DNA of 58,733 nucleotides, taken from NCBI GenBank assembly GCA_000954095.1, contig JYNY01000222.1, forward strand, positions 1 through 58,733, written 5' to 3'. The translations under genes and the position numbers were made by a program. Positions 44,788-52,189 of this stretch are shown piece after piece. The notes under the pieces were generated by a model. It was not told the DNA's origin. It made no database searches and worked only from the letters and a program-made list of their open reading frames with translations. The stretch is from Candidatus Omnitrophus magneticus (lineage in GTDB: Bacteria; Omnitrophota; Gorgyraeia; Tantalellales; Tantalellaceae). Every line of letters starts with the position of its first letter. Position 1 is the first letter of the stretch.

Positions 44788-45348
44788 TTACTCCGCGAAC
44801 AACATCCCTTGCGCGATTACACTAGCTACTTCTTTCCCTGCCAATTGTTCCAATATTAAAAGCGCGAAATTTGAGGCTGTGGCAGGACCTCTACTTGTTA
44901 TAATGTTTCCGTCGCGGACAACTTTCTCTTCCCCAAATTTAACCAAAGAAGAAAAATTTTCTTCCATACCCGGATAACATGTTGCCCGTTTATTATCTAA
45001 AATGCCTAATGGCGCGAGAATAATCGCGGGAGCCGCGCATATAGCCGCTATAATTTTCTTTTTTGAATTCATTTTTTTTATCATATCTTTCAGCTTAACT
45101 GATTTAGCTAAATTTTCTGTTCCCGGCATTCCGCCCGGAAGAATCAACACGTCAGGATCTCCATTATAATCATTAAACGCTATATCCGCCTTAATTGTTA
45201 TCTTGCGGGAACTAGTAACCATTTGCCCGTTTAATCCGCTTATAACAACATTAACACCGCCCCTCCTTAAAACATCTATCGGCGTTATCGCCTCTACTTC
45301 TTCAAACCCATCAGCCAAAACAATAAGGACTTCTTTTTTTGATGCCAT
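44788..45348 (-). CDS. DJ-1/PfpI family protein
   Basis: The 186-residue flavodoxin-like protein has the family nucleophile elbow AAICAAPAIIL with the reactive cysteine, an acidic residue in FEEVEAITPIDVLRRGG, and a C-terminal TSRGPATASNFAL. Members include DJ-1/YajL chaperones or glyoxalases and thiazole-related proteins, so the precise role is open. It lies just upstream of ribBA on the same strand and may be co-transcribed. Confidence 0.85.
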   Translation of the reverse strand: MASKKEVLIVLADGFEEVEAITPIDVLRRGGVNVVISGLNGQMVTSSRKITIKADIAFNDYNGDPDVLILPGGMPGTENLAKSVKLKDMIKKMNSKKKIIAAICAAPAIILAPLGILDNKRATCYPGMEENFSSLVKFGEEKVVRDGNIITSRGPATASNFALLILEQLAGKEVASVIAQGMLFAE

Positions 45349-45412
45349 ATAAACACCTGCCTAAAAATTAATTTTTTATTTAAATTATAAACACTACCGA
45401 CAAACTGCCGCT

Positions 45413-46177
45413 CTATGAACTAATAAACTCTATCGCCAAAAACGCTATATTTTTCAAGGAATCCTTAAAAATAATTTTTTCATTATCATCAAGCTCTTGC
45501 CCAACTCCATTAATTAAAGGCAAATCACTAACCACGAGAATCGCGCCGGCTTTAATACCGGAAACATCGGCCGCTGAATACACCGCAGAAAGTTCCATTT
45601 CTATTCCAATATATCCTCTAGAATATATCGCGGTAAGATTTTCTTTTGTTTCTATAGAAAGCGCCCCAATAGTAAAAATAGATACTTCACTACGGATAAA
45701 ACGCGTTCCCTTATAATTTTTTTGTACAAATTGAGTAATATTCCCAATATATGATTTATCAGAATTACTATTATCGCTATATTCGAATAACTTTTCCATA
45801 GAAAAATTTTTACGATAATATATTGAAAAACCTTCACCGTTGAATGCCTTAACCGGAATCAACAAGTCCCCAAGCATTACCTCTCCTAACCCGCCGCAAG
45901 TCCCGATAAAAAGCACTTCTTTAACACCTGCTTTTGCCAATAAGATAACCGCATCCCCTAAAAGCCTGTCCCCTATTCCGCAATAAACAACAATAAAAAA
46001 AATATTATTTTTTTCAGCAATAAATCCGGAATATAACCGGCCGTTAAACTCCTTATGTATTTTCTCCCCATGCCCCTTAAAATATTTAAGCGGGAAAAAA
46101 GGAGTAACAATCGCCTTACTCGGTATGGCATCCATCTCTAACCCAAATAAAAATTTTATTAATAATTTATAATTCAT
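45413..46177 (-). CDS. Nucleoside phosphorylase superfamily protein
   Basis: The 254 residues show the phosphorylase superfamily pattern: the strand-turn FIGTCGGLGEVMLGDLL, an acidic residue in YIGIEMELSAVYSAAD that holds the ribose, and VVSDLP near the end. Relatives include purine and uridine phosphorylases and futalosine or adenosylhomocysteine nucleosidases. The base specificity cannot be assigned by eye. It is encoded on the - strand, downstream of the restriction island. Confidence 0.75.
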   Translation of the reverse strand: MNYKLLIKFLFGLEMDAIPSKAIVTPFFPLKYFKGHGEKIHKEFNGRLYSGFIAEKNNIFFIVVYCGIGDRLLGDAVILLAKAGVKEVLFIGTCGGLGEVMLGDLLIPVKAFNGEGFSIYYRKNFSMEKLFEYSDNSNSDKSYIGNITQFVQKNYKGTRFIRSEVSIFTIGALSIETKENLTAIYSRGYIGIEMELSAVYSAADVSGIKAGAILVVSDLPLINGVGQELDDNEKIIFKDSLKNIAFLAIEFISS

Positions 46178-46332
46178 TGGATAACTCCAATTTATTGCAA
46201 AATAGACTATACCGAAAAAACAGTTTTTGGGTTTATGCTCATTACTGTCCGCAAAACGCTATAGCCTTACAGCCATTTAGAATTTTGCTGACAGACAATC
46301 CATTTGCGAAAAAAAATATTAAAATTTTAGAA

Positions 46333-46482
46333 TTAAAAGCTATCTTTATAAATAGACTTATTCTCGTCTTGTCCCAACTTCCTAAAAACAAACAAATGCT
46401 CATGCATTATCAAAAGAAAATCTTTCTCCTGCGCGCTCCAGTATCGGGTAGTTGAACAATCATATATTAGGATAAAACCGTT
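46333..46482 (-). pseudogene. C-terminal remnant of an N4/N6 DNA methylase
   Basis: This fragment was read by translating the gap after dpnI on the - strand. About 49 codons end at TAA 46333-46335 and contain RYWSAQEKDF and LLIMHEHLFVFRKLGQDE. That pattern recalls the last part of DNA methylases of the N-4/N-6 class, which contain a C-x-T-x-x-W segment followed by a fLLImHEyLfvFRK segment. No start codon with a ribosome binding site and no catalytic DPPY motif are present, so it is a remnant at best. The rest of 46178-46543 holds nothing else I can support; the + strand frame at 46177-46455 has no recognisable features. Confidence 0.45.
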
Positions 46483-46543
46483 TCTTTTGAATATAGATGG
46501 ATAAAATTACTGAGAATTTGAATCGCTCAATTTTCACAGTATT

Positions 46544-47323
46544 TTATACGACACGATAACATCCCCGATCTACAAAATGAATATACTTTCTATCACGCAA
46601 TATCTGTAACTGTTGTCGAATCTTATCCTTTATATACCTATTCTTTGGGTGTTGCTTGGCTAACATGGGAGCAAATTTATAAACGTCTGCGAGTGTAAAT
46701 CCGTCTTTTCGAATTAATTCTATGCACCGCATTACATCCAAAAGCCATCCCCTTGCCACGGCTTCCTTTTCTTCACGCAAAAACAAGGTTTTCTGCCATG
46801 ATGCACAAACATTCTCTTTCGCTTCAATCCTTTTATTCCTAATAAAAAAAATCCGACCAACTTCAGGTATTTTGCTTAATAAAATATTACAGCCTACCCA
46901 TCCCGCTCTCCGAGCGGAAACAGATAGAGGAGCCCTTTTCTCTATAATTTCCGAAATAAAGAAGTGCTTTGGGATAACAAAGAAATTTGAAACTTGCCAC
47001 GAATCTAAATCGTAATTCAATAAAAATAAATTAGGGTTATGCGCATCGGCAAGCCTATCGCGCATCGCCTTGTATGCGCCATCCACTATCTTTTTACCGA
47101 CGTTATTACTTTTGCTTTTTAATTCATAATCCTCATCACATTTCTTGCAGAAAAAATCAGCAACAGGTTTATTATTCGGATAGCGTTCAAGGTTTGAATC
47201 ACCACAATTAGGGCAATAAATTTCATTTTTAACCCACTCCTCTGTTAAAACCCTGACCTTTTGAGATAAGCTCTTGTATCGTTCCATGAGTTTTATATTA
47301 TCATCCAAGTTTATATTCTTCAT
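46544..47323 (-). CDS. dpnI: DpnI-type methyl-directed restriction endonuclease
   Basis: DpnI cuts GATC only when adenine is methylated, so it destroys DNA from Dam-positive sources. The 259-residue protein follows the pneumococcal enzyme along its whole length. Zinc ligands are C37, C40, C59 and C62. The catalytic PD-(D/E)xK residues fit D56 (PVADF), E67 and K69 (ELKSK). SARRAGWVGCNI and the C-terminal winged helix with IRQQLQILRD, which also reads the methylated site, are intact. The start ATG 47323 lies three bases after the stop of the dam remnant, whose end supplies the ribosome binding sequence ggag. No intact methylase is nearby, as expected, since the host GATC must stay unmethylated. 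Confidence 0.93.
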   Translation of the reverse strand: MKNINLDDNIKLMERYKSLSQKVRVLTEEWVKNEIYCPNCGDSNLERYPNNKPVADFFCKKCDEDYELKSKSNNVGKKIVDGAYKAMRDRLADAHNPNLFLLNYDLDSWQVSNFFVIPKHFFISEIIEKRAPLSVSARRAGWVGCNILLSKIPEVGRIFFIRNKRIEAKENVCASWQKTLFLREEKEAVARGWLLDVMRCIELIRKDGFTLADVYKFAPMLAKQHPKNRYIKDKIRQQLQILRDRKYIHFVDRGCYRVV

Positions 47324-47326
47324 TGA

Positions 47327-47479
47327 TTAAGCTCCACCCCCCAAAAAAGGCTCGAAATATTTCTTAATACGCCCGGTCTTAAGTGCTGGCGGTAAATGCG
47401 CGGCGATTCTATCAAGAAGTTGCCCTTTGCCTCCAGCCCATTTTAAAAAAGGCTTAACTTGTCTTTTCGCTGTTATCAT
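47327..47479 (-). pseudogene. N-terminal remnant of a Dam/DpnM-type adenine methylase
   Basis: This 50-codon frame encodes the start of an alpha-class adenine methylase: [17 protein letters not shown] (the X/SAM region) and [10 protein letters not shown] (motif I, FxGxG). It then meets TAA (47327-47329) exactly after motif I. The target-recognition region and DPPY are missing, so no methylation activity is possible. It keeps a good ribosome binding site (taggag, six bases before ATG 47479) eight bases after the repressor stop. Its final codons contain ggag for dpnI. It may now act only as a translated leader for dpnI. Confidence 0.85.
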
Positions 47480-47487
47480 AATTACTC

Positions 47488-48108
47488 CTATAGATTCGGT
47501 ATAACCGTTACAACTACCCCTTGTACTTGAAAATCATTTCCCGCCACAATCGGCTTATGTGTTTTATTCGTTGAACATGGCTTCAATACTATAGCGTAAG
47601 CAGATGCCGAATATTCTTTTATTGTAACCTCGTTATCAACTAAAGCAACAATCGCGTCTCCATTTTCTGCTGTCGATTGTTTCTTCACCAAAATTAAATC
47701 TCCATCATTAATTCCTTTCTTATTCATCGAATCACCTTTAGCCCGAAGAATAAAATATTTATGCGGAGGTTTAGCCAATTTAGTCGAAACAGAAAATACT
47801 GCTTGAATATTCTCTTCAGTAAGGATTGGCATGCCGCATGGCACAGTTCCCAATAACGGAATATCTATCGTTTGCACATTTGCTTTATCTTCGAAATCAC
47901 GGATAATTTGCAAAGAACCATTTGAATTTCTACGGAGAATACCTTTAGATATGAGCTTATCAATTAATAGGGAAGCGGAACGAGGAGATCGATATCCTAG
48001 CGTTTTCATTAAATCTCGCAATGAAGGACAGCGGCCAAAATTAATTATAGAATTTCTTATTTCTTTTAAGGCAATATTCTCTTTATCTGAAAGTGTTAAA
48101 GTTTTCAT
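47488..48108 (-). CDS. LexA-family self-cleaving repressor
   Basis: The 206 residues (from ATG 48108) join an N-terminal winged helix (about 1-65, [20 protein letters not shown]) to an S24 peptidase domain. The cleavage site is C91-G92 (TVPCGMP), the Ser nucleophile is S127 ([11 protein letters not shown]) and the Lys is K164 (EVTIKEY). The 37-residue Ser-Lys spacing equals that of LexA. A Cys-Gly cleavage site is known in UmuD. An in-frame TTG at 48126 lies within the operator and is unlikely. The gene heads the repressor-dam remnant-dpnI unit, so it probably controls dpnI. It could be the chromosomal LexA, but the local palindrome and the linkage favour a dedicated regulator. Confidence 0.88.
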   Translation of the reverse strand: MKTLTLSDKENIALKEIRNSIINFGRCPSLRDLMKTLGYRSPRSASLLIDKLISKGILRRNSNGSLQIIRDFEDKANVQTIDIPLLGTVPCGMPILTEENIQAVFSVSTKLAKPPHKYFILRAKGDSMNKKGINDGDLILVKKQSTAENGDAIVALVDNEVTIKEYSASAYAIVLKPCSTNKTHKPIVAGNDFQVQGVVVTVIPNL

Positions 48109-48125
48109 GTATACAATTGTATACA
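48108..48125. promoter_or_regulatory. Perfect 18-bp palindrome, probable operator
   Basis: tgtatacaattgtataca reads the same on both strands. It covers the -10 element and the transcription start of the repressor gene, a position suited to autorepression. No second copy was noticed in the window. Confidence 0.75.
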
Positions 48126-48143
48126 ATATGAATAAAGAGTCAA
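48116..48143 (-). promoter_or_regulatory. Promoter of the repressor-dpnI unit
   Basis: On the - strand TTGACT (48143-48138) and TACAAT (48121-48116) are spaced by 16 bases. The ATG follows seven bases after the -10, so transcription would start at or next to the start codon and the message would be leaderless. There is no ribosome binding site, in agreement. Confidence 0.7.
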
Positions 48144-48188
48144 TGATTTTTTAAAGATTGAACTTTCATTTAAAATACATAATGACAA

Positions 48189-49487
48189 CTAAGATTTAAT
48201 CCGTGAAAGGTCAGTTAAGAAATTTGGATATGATGTGTCGACACAAGCGGTGTCATGAATAACGCATTCCCCTTTTGACACGAGCGCGCTTATTGCCATG
48301 CTCATAGCAGTACGGTGATCACCAAAACTTTCAAGTTTTGAACTATTATTGAGAATTCTATTTTTCTTGCCGGTTACGATAAGAGTATCTCCTTCTTCAC
48401 GTATAGAAACGCCCATTTCTCTAAGGTTATACATCATGCTTTTTACTCTGTCCGTTTCTTTTACTTTAAGTTCTCCTGTTCCTTTTATTAAAGTTTCTCC
48501 TTCTGCCATACTCCCCGCGACTAGTAAAATAGGCACTTCATCTATAAGAAGAGGTATCTCTTCCCTTTCAACTGTAGTTCCTTTTAATTCTGAAAAACGT
48601 ATTTCAATATTTCCATAAGGTTCAAATTCAATCGATGCCGGCAGAACATTAATATCCGCGTGCATACGTTTTAAAACATTTATTATCCCTACCCGGGTAC
48701 CGTTAAGCCCCACATTTTTTAGTATAATATGCGCCCCTTCAACAATTAATCCTGCCACAATAAAAAACGCGGCGCTTGAAATATCTCCCGGAATTGTAAT
48801 ATCTTTAGCTCGCAATTCTTTATCAGGCACAATGGTAACTCTTAAACCATCTACCCGCATTTCCGCGCCAAAATAAGAAAGTAGCCGCTCTGTGTGGTCG
48901 CGCGATTTAAAAGGTTCTACTATTGAAGTCTCTCCGTCCGCGTACATACCCGCGAGTAACACGCATGACTTAACCTGCGCGCTTGCCATAGGCATGTTAT
49001 ATTCTATTGCTGAAAGTTTTGTTCCCCTGCCTGTAACGCGGAGCGGCGCGTGATCCCCGCCATCAACGGCTTCTATTTGAGCACCCATAAGTTTTAAAGG
49101 TTTAATAACGCGCGCCATCGGACGTTTTGAGAGAGATTCATCACCGGTAAGAATAGTTGTAAATTCTTGGCCAGCTAAAATGCCGCTTATAAGGCGCATA
49201 CTTGTTCCTGAATTTCCCATATACAATTCTCCGGCCGGTTTTTTCAAACCTCTAAGCCCTTTACCATGAATAATAACTTTATTATTTTCTTCCATTGTTA
49301 TCTCGATACCCATTTCTTTAAACGCGTTTAATGTTCTCAAACAATCTTCTCCTGAAAGAAAATTATTAACCGCCATACCGCCTTTAGCTAATGAACCGAA
49401 CATAATAGCTCTATGCGATATGCTTTTATCAGGCGGAACTATAATTTCACCCGATAATGTTTTTGCCGGCGTAATATTCCAATCCAT
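48189..49487 (-). CDS. aroA: 3-phosphoshikimate 1-carboxyvinyltransferase (EPSP synthase)
   Basis: AroA adds enolpyruvate to shikimate 3-phosphate in aromatic amino acid synthesis. The 432-residue protein carries the N-terminal PPDKSISHRA, the phosphoenolpyruvate loop GNSGTSMRL (about residues 92-100), RPMARVIKPL and the C-terminal ESFGDHRTAM. The glycine and threonine positions of the GNSGTSMR loop look standard. No other aro gene is in the window. It lies upstream of the restriction island on the same strand. Confidence 0.95.
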   Translation of the reverse strand: MDWNITPAKTLSGEIIVPPDKSISHRAIMFGSLAKGGMAVNNFLSGEDCLRTLNAFKEMGIEITMEENNKVIIHGKGLRGLKKPAGELYMGNSGTSMRLISGILAGQEFTTILTGDESLSKRPMARVIKPLKLMGAQIEAVDGGDHAPLRVTGRGTKLSAIEYNMPMASAQVKSCVLLAGMYADGETSIVEPFKSRDHTERLLSYFGAEMRVDGLRVTIVPDKELRAKDITIPGDISSAAFFIVAGLIVEGAHIILKNVGLNGTRVGIINVLKRMHADINVLPASIEFEPYGNIEIRFSELKGTTVEREEIPLLIDEVPILLVAGSMAEGETLIKGTGELKVKETDRVKSMMYNLREMGVSIREEGDTLIVTGKKNRILNNSSKLESFGDHRTAMSMAISALVSKGECVIHDTACVDTSYPNFLTDLSRIKS

Positions 49488-49519
49488 AATTTACCTCTTT
49501 TCTATTTTGAAACGTTCTT

Positions 49520-49672
49520 CGGCGAGCCGCGAAATAAGGCTTTTTCAGCCCAAAAAATTGATAAGACTTTTTTTAACAGCATAACAAGTGAGCTAAAAAA
49601 GCCTTATTTTTAACATGTTCGTATCGCGCAAAAAATAAAAAAAATTTATTTTTTTTATTTCGCGGCTCGCCG
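49520..49672. repeat. Foldback unit, 153 bp, GGCG family
   Basis: Arms cggcgagccgcgaaataa and ttatttcgcggctcgccg are a perfect 18-bp inverted pair. Inside, aaataaggctttttcagc pairs with gctaaaaaagccttattt, and an AT palindrome precedes the right arm. The unit ends six bases before the rluD stop and fills the gap between aroA and rluD. Confidence 0.8.
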
Positions 49673-49677
49673 ATTTT

Positions 49678-50595
49678 CTACTTCTTCACACCTATTTTAC
49701 CGCGCTCTATTACTTCCATAATATCAGGAGGAATAGGGCTTATAAACTCCATATATTTACAAGTTTCAGGATGATAAAATCCTATTTTTTCAGCATGTAA
49801 CATTTGACGGTTAAAGCCTTCTCTAGCGCTATAAACTATATCACCTAACACGGGATGCCCCAGATGTTTCATATGTACACGTATCTGATGTGTTCTTCCT
49901 GTTTTTAATTCAATACGAAGATAAGTAAAATCCTTAAATCTTTTAACAACATGATAAATGGTTTGCGCTGGTTTTCCTGTTTCAGGAGCAATCTCCATTT
50001 TATGTCTATCTGATAAATTTCTGGCTAATGGCGCGTCAATAATACCGTTATCAAATTCAACTACTCCCTTAACAAGCGCTACGTACTCTTTTTTTACCGT
50101 GCGTTTTTGAAACTGTTTTGACAGAGACCTCATTGCTTTTTCTGTCTTTGCCACAAGCACTATCCCTGACGTCTCTTTGTCAAGCCTGTGAACAATACCC
50201 GGCCTCGCGGAATCAGAAATAATAGGCAAATTTTTACAATGATAAAGTACCGCATTTACTAATGTTCCGTGTTTATTTCCCGCGCCCGGATGAACTATCA
50301 TGCCGCTCGGCTTATCAATTACAAGAAACGAATTGTCTTCATAAATTATTTTCAACGGAATATTTTCAGGTTCAATTTTACTTTCCTCTTTATCAGTAAC
50401 CGTAACAGTCACTGTCTCACCTTCCTCAACATGATAACTAGCCTTAACTTTCTTTCCGTCAAGAAGTATTAAATTTTGATCCAAAAGATTTTTTACTAAA
50501 ACCCTTGAATATCCCTCACCGAGATTAAGCGCGACATATTTATCTAAACGAACACCAGCGAAATCCGCGGTAACAATAAATTTAAACTCTTCCAT
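49678..50595 (-). CDS. rluD: Large ribosomal subunit pseudouridine synthase (RluD family)
   Basis: The enzyme isomerises uridines in helix 69 of 23S rRNA if it is a true RluD; RluA and RluC relatives have other targets. The 305 residues comprise an N-terminal S4 RNA-binding domain (VRLDKYVALNLG) and a catalytic domain with the aspartate in HRLDKETSGIVLVAK, then LKTGRTHQIRVHM. It overlaps the lgt end by 14 bases, in a run lgt-rluD downstream of lspA. Confidence 0.92.
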   Translation of the reverse strand: MEEFKFIVTADFAGVRLDKYVALNLGEGYSRVLVKNLLDQNLILLDGKKVKASYHVEEGETVTVTVTDKEESKIEPENIPLKIIYEDNSFLVIDKPSGMIVHPGAGNKHGTLVNAVLYHCKNLPIISDSARPGIVHRLDKETSGIVLVAKTEKAMRSLSKQFQKRTVKKEYVALVKGVVEFDNGIIDAPLARNLSDRHKMEIAPETGKPAQTIYHVVKRFKDFTYLRIELKTGRTHQIRVHMKHLGHPVLGDIVYSAREGFNRQMLHAEKIGFYHPETCKYMEFISPIPPDIMEVIERGKIGVKK

Positions 50596-51334
50596 AAACC
50601 TTCTTACGTGATAGAAAAACGAATAAAATTAAACCTATAAAAAATGTGCCTATACTTATAACCTGCGCTAAAGTCATTCCAAAAAACACGAGAGAATTAT
50701 CTGCTCTAAAAAATTCCATAAAAAATCTGAAAAAAGAATAAAAAATAATATACATTAAAAAAATAAACCCATTAAATTTTTTGGGGCTATCCAATAATTT
50801 TTTCAAAATAAAAAATATAATTACTAATCCGATAGAATAATACAATTGAATAGGAACGCGCGGATATGCCTCTCCCTGTAAAATAACTCCTATACCATTT
50901 TTTACTATTTTCCCGTAGCAGCATCCATTCATAAAACATCCGATTCTGCCTATAGCGTGCCCCAAAGCTAGATATGGCGCTACGATATCGCATATTTTTA
51001 AAAACGGCTCTTTTTTAATCCAGCACGCGAGATACCCCGCTAAAATCCCGCCAATAAGCGCGCCTTGAAACGCCATGCCGCCTTCCCGATACGATAAAAT
51101 TCTTAAAGGCTCTTTTATGTATTCTTCAAAATTTATAATTACGAAAAGAAGCCGGCCGCCGATTATTCCGCCTAAAACAGCCCAAAAAAAACAGCTGAAA
51201 ATTTTTTCAAAATCTAAGGCATTCTTAACACATTCTTTTTTTAAAAATAAAACGCACACGACTATAGCTAAGGCTGAAAAAAAACCATAACTATAAAAAG
51301 AGAATGAACCTATCTTAAATAATATTGGATACAT
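50582..51334 (-). CDS. lgt: Prolipoprotein diacylglyceryl transferase
   Basis: Lgt moves diacylglycerol from phosphatidylglycerol to the lipobox cysteine, the first step of lipoprotein maturation. The 250-residue protein has seven likely membrane segments and the signature GHAIGRIGCFMNGCCYG. The N-terminal SYGFFSALAI and the GGMAFQGALIGG motif also fit. It follows lspA with a 20-base overlap, so the first two lipoprotein-processing steps are encoded together. Confidence 0.94.
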   Translation of the reverse strand: MYPILFKIGSFSFYSYGFFSALAIVVCVLFLKKECVKNALDFEKIFSCFFWAVLGGIIGGRLLFVIINFEEYIKEPLRILSYREGGMAFQGALIGGILAGYLACWIKKEPFLKICDIVAPYLALGHAIGRIGCFMNGCCYGKIVKNGIGVILQGEAYPRVPIQLYYSIGLVIIFFILKKLLDSPKKFNGFIFLMYIIFYSFFRFFMEFFRADNSLVFFGMTLAQVISIGTFFIGLILFVFLSRKKVYGRV

Positions 51335-51788
51335 AATTTTTTTTAGATGAAAATTCCCTGCGGATTACGGCAGTCACAAGTAAAATAGCTCCCGTGGTAA
51401 TAAAACTATCAGCAATATTAAAAACCGGCCAAACCCTGAAATCCAAAAAATCAACAACATAACCGTAATACAGCCGGTCCGTGAAATTACCCAAAGTTCC
51501 AGCAAGAATAAAAGAAAAACCCGCGCGTTCCAAAAAACTCATATGTTTATGTTTAAGTGTCAGAAGGATAATTAATCCTAAAGAGGCTAACCCGGACAAG
51601 AATAATAAAAAAGTCGAATACGCCTTTAAGACGCCAAAAGCTGTTCCCTGATTGTAAACCAATGTAAGATGAAAAATATTTTTTATAAGCGGCAAACTCT
51701 CACCTTCACTAAGAATATTTTTTATCCAAAATTTAGTAGCCTGATCTAATGAATAGATAAGCGGTACTGCGATAACGAATAGTTTCAT
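51315..51788 (-). CDS. lspA: Lipoprotein signal peptidase (signal peptidase II)
   Basis: LspA cleaves the signal peptide of lipid-modified prolipoproteins. Four membrane segments are visible. The two catalytic aspartates lie in GNFTDRLYYG and FNIADSFI. I chose ATG 51788, which overlaps the preceding stop in the form ATGA and gives 157 residues, the usual size. The same frame opens 32 codons earlier, but that stretch lies within the upstream gene and has a basic, non-family sequence; ATG 51821 remains an alternative. Confidence 0.92.
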   Translation of the reverse strand: MKLFVIAVPLIYSLDQATKFWIKNILSEGESLPLIKNIFHLTLVYNQGTAFGVLKAYSTFLLFLSGLASLGLIILLTLKHKHMSFLERAGFSFILAGTLGNFTDRLYYGYVVDFLDFRVWPVFNIADSFITTGAILLVTAVIRREFSSKKNYVSNII

Positions 51789-52189
51789 TTGCGTTTTTTT
51801 GTTTCTCTTTTCTCCTGACATGATATACAGTATTGCGCGTGCGGCATAGCGTTTAATCGTTGTTTTGGTATACATGTGTCGCACATTTCACATTGCCCGA
51901 ATGACCCCGCATCTATACGTTTTATCGCCTCATCAAGAGAATACAAAAGTTCCCTCTCGCTTTCCGCCAATTCCAACGCGAACTCGCGGTCATATAAATC
52001 TGTCGCCATATCCGCCATATGCAATGTGAAGCTCGATAAATCCCCAGTAGAATCTTTAATTGTCTTATTAGCTTCTTGCCTTATTTTTATCAATTCGTCC
52101 AATATTAAGGCCTTCTGCTGAAGTAACTCCGCCCTAAATTTTTTTAAATCTTCTTTAGTATACACTTTTTTATTGCTCTTTTCAGGCAT
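51785..52189 (-). CDS. TraR/DksA-family zinc-finger protein
   Basis: The 134-residue protein has an N-terminal coiled coil (about 10-85, rich in Lys, Leu and Glu) and a C-terminal four-cysteine zinc finger (CEMCDTC, then YCISC). Members bind RNA polymerase through the secondary channel and alter promoter response to ppGpp. Pairing with lspA and ileS is common in several phyla. ATG 52189 follows aaggggga, and the earlier in-frame ATG at 52312 is inside ileS. It overlaps ileS by eight bases. Confidence 0.85.
   Translation of the reverse strand: MPEKSNKKVYTKEDLKKFRAELLQQKALILDELIKIRQEANKTIKDSTGDLSSFTLHMADMATDLYDREFALELAESERELLYSLDEAIKRIDAGSFGQCEMCDTCIPKQRLNAMPHAQYCISCQEKRETKKRK

Noticed and set aside
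46177..46455. 92-codon + strand gene after the phosphorylase
   Set aside because: No ribosome binding site, no family-like pattern, and the opposite strand carries a methylase-like remnant in the same DNA.
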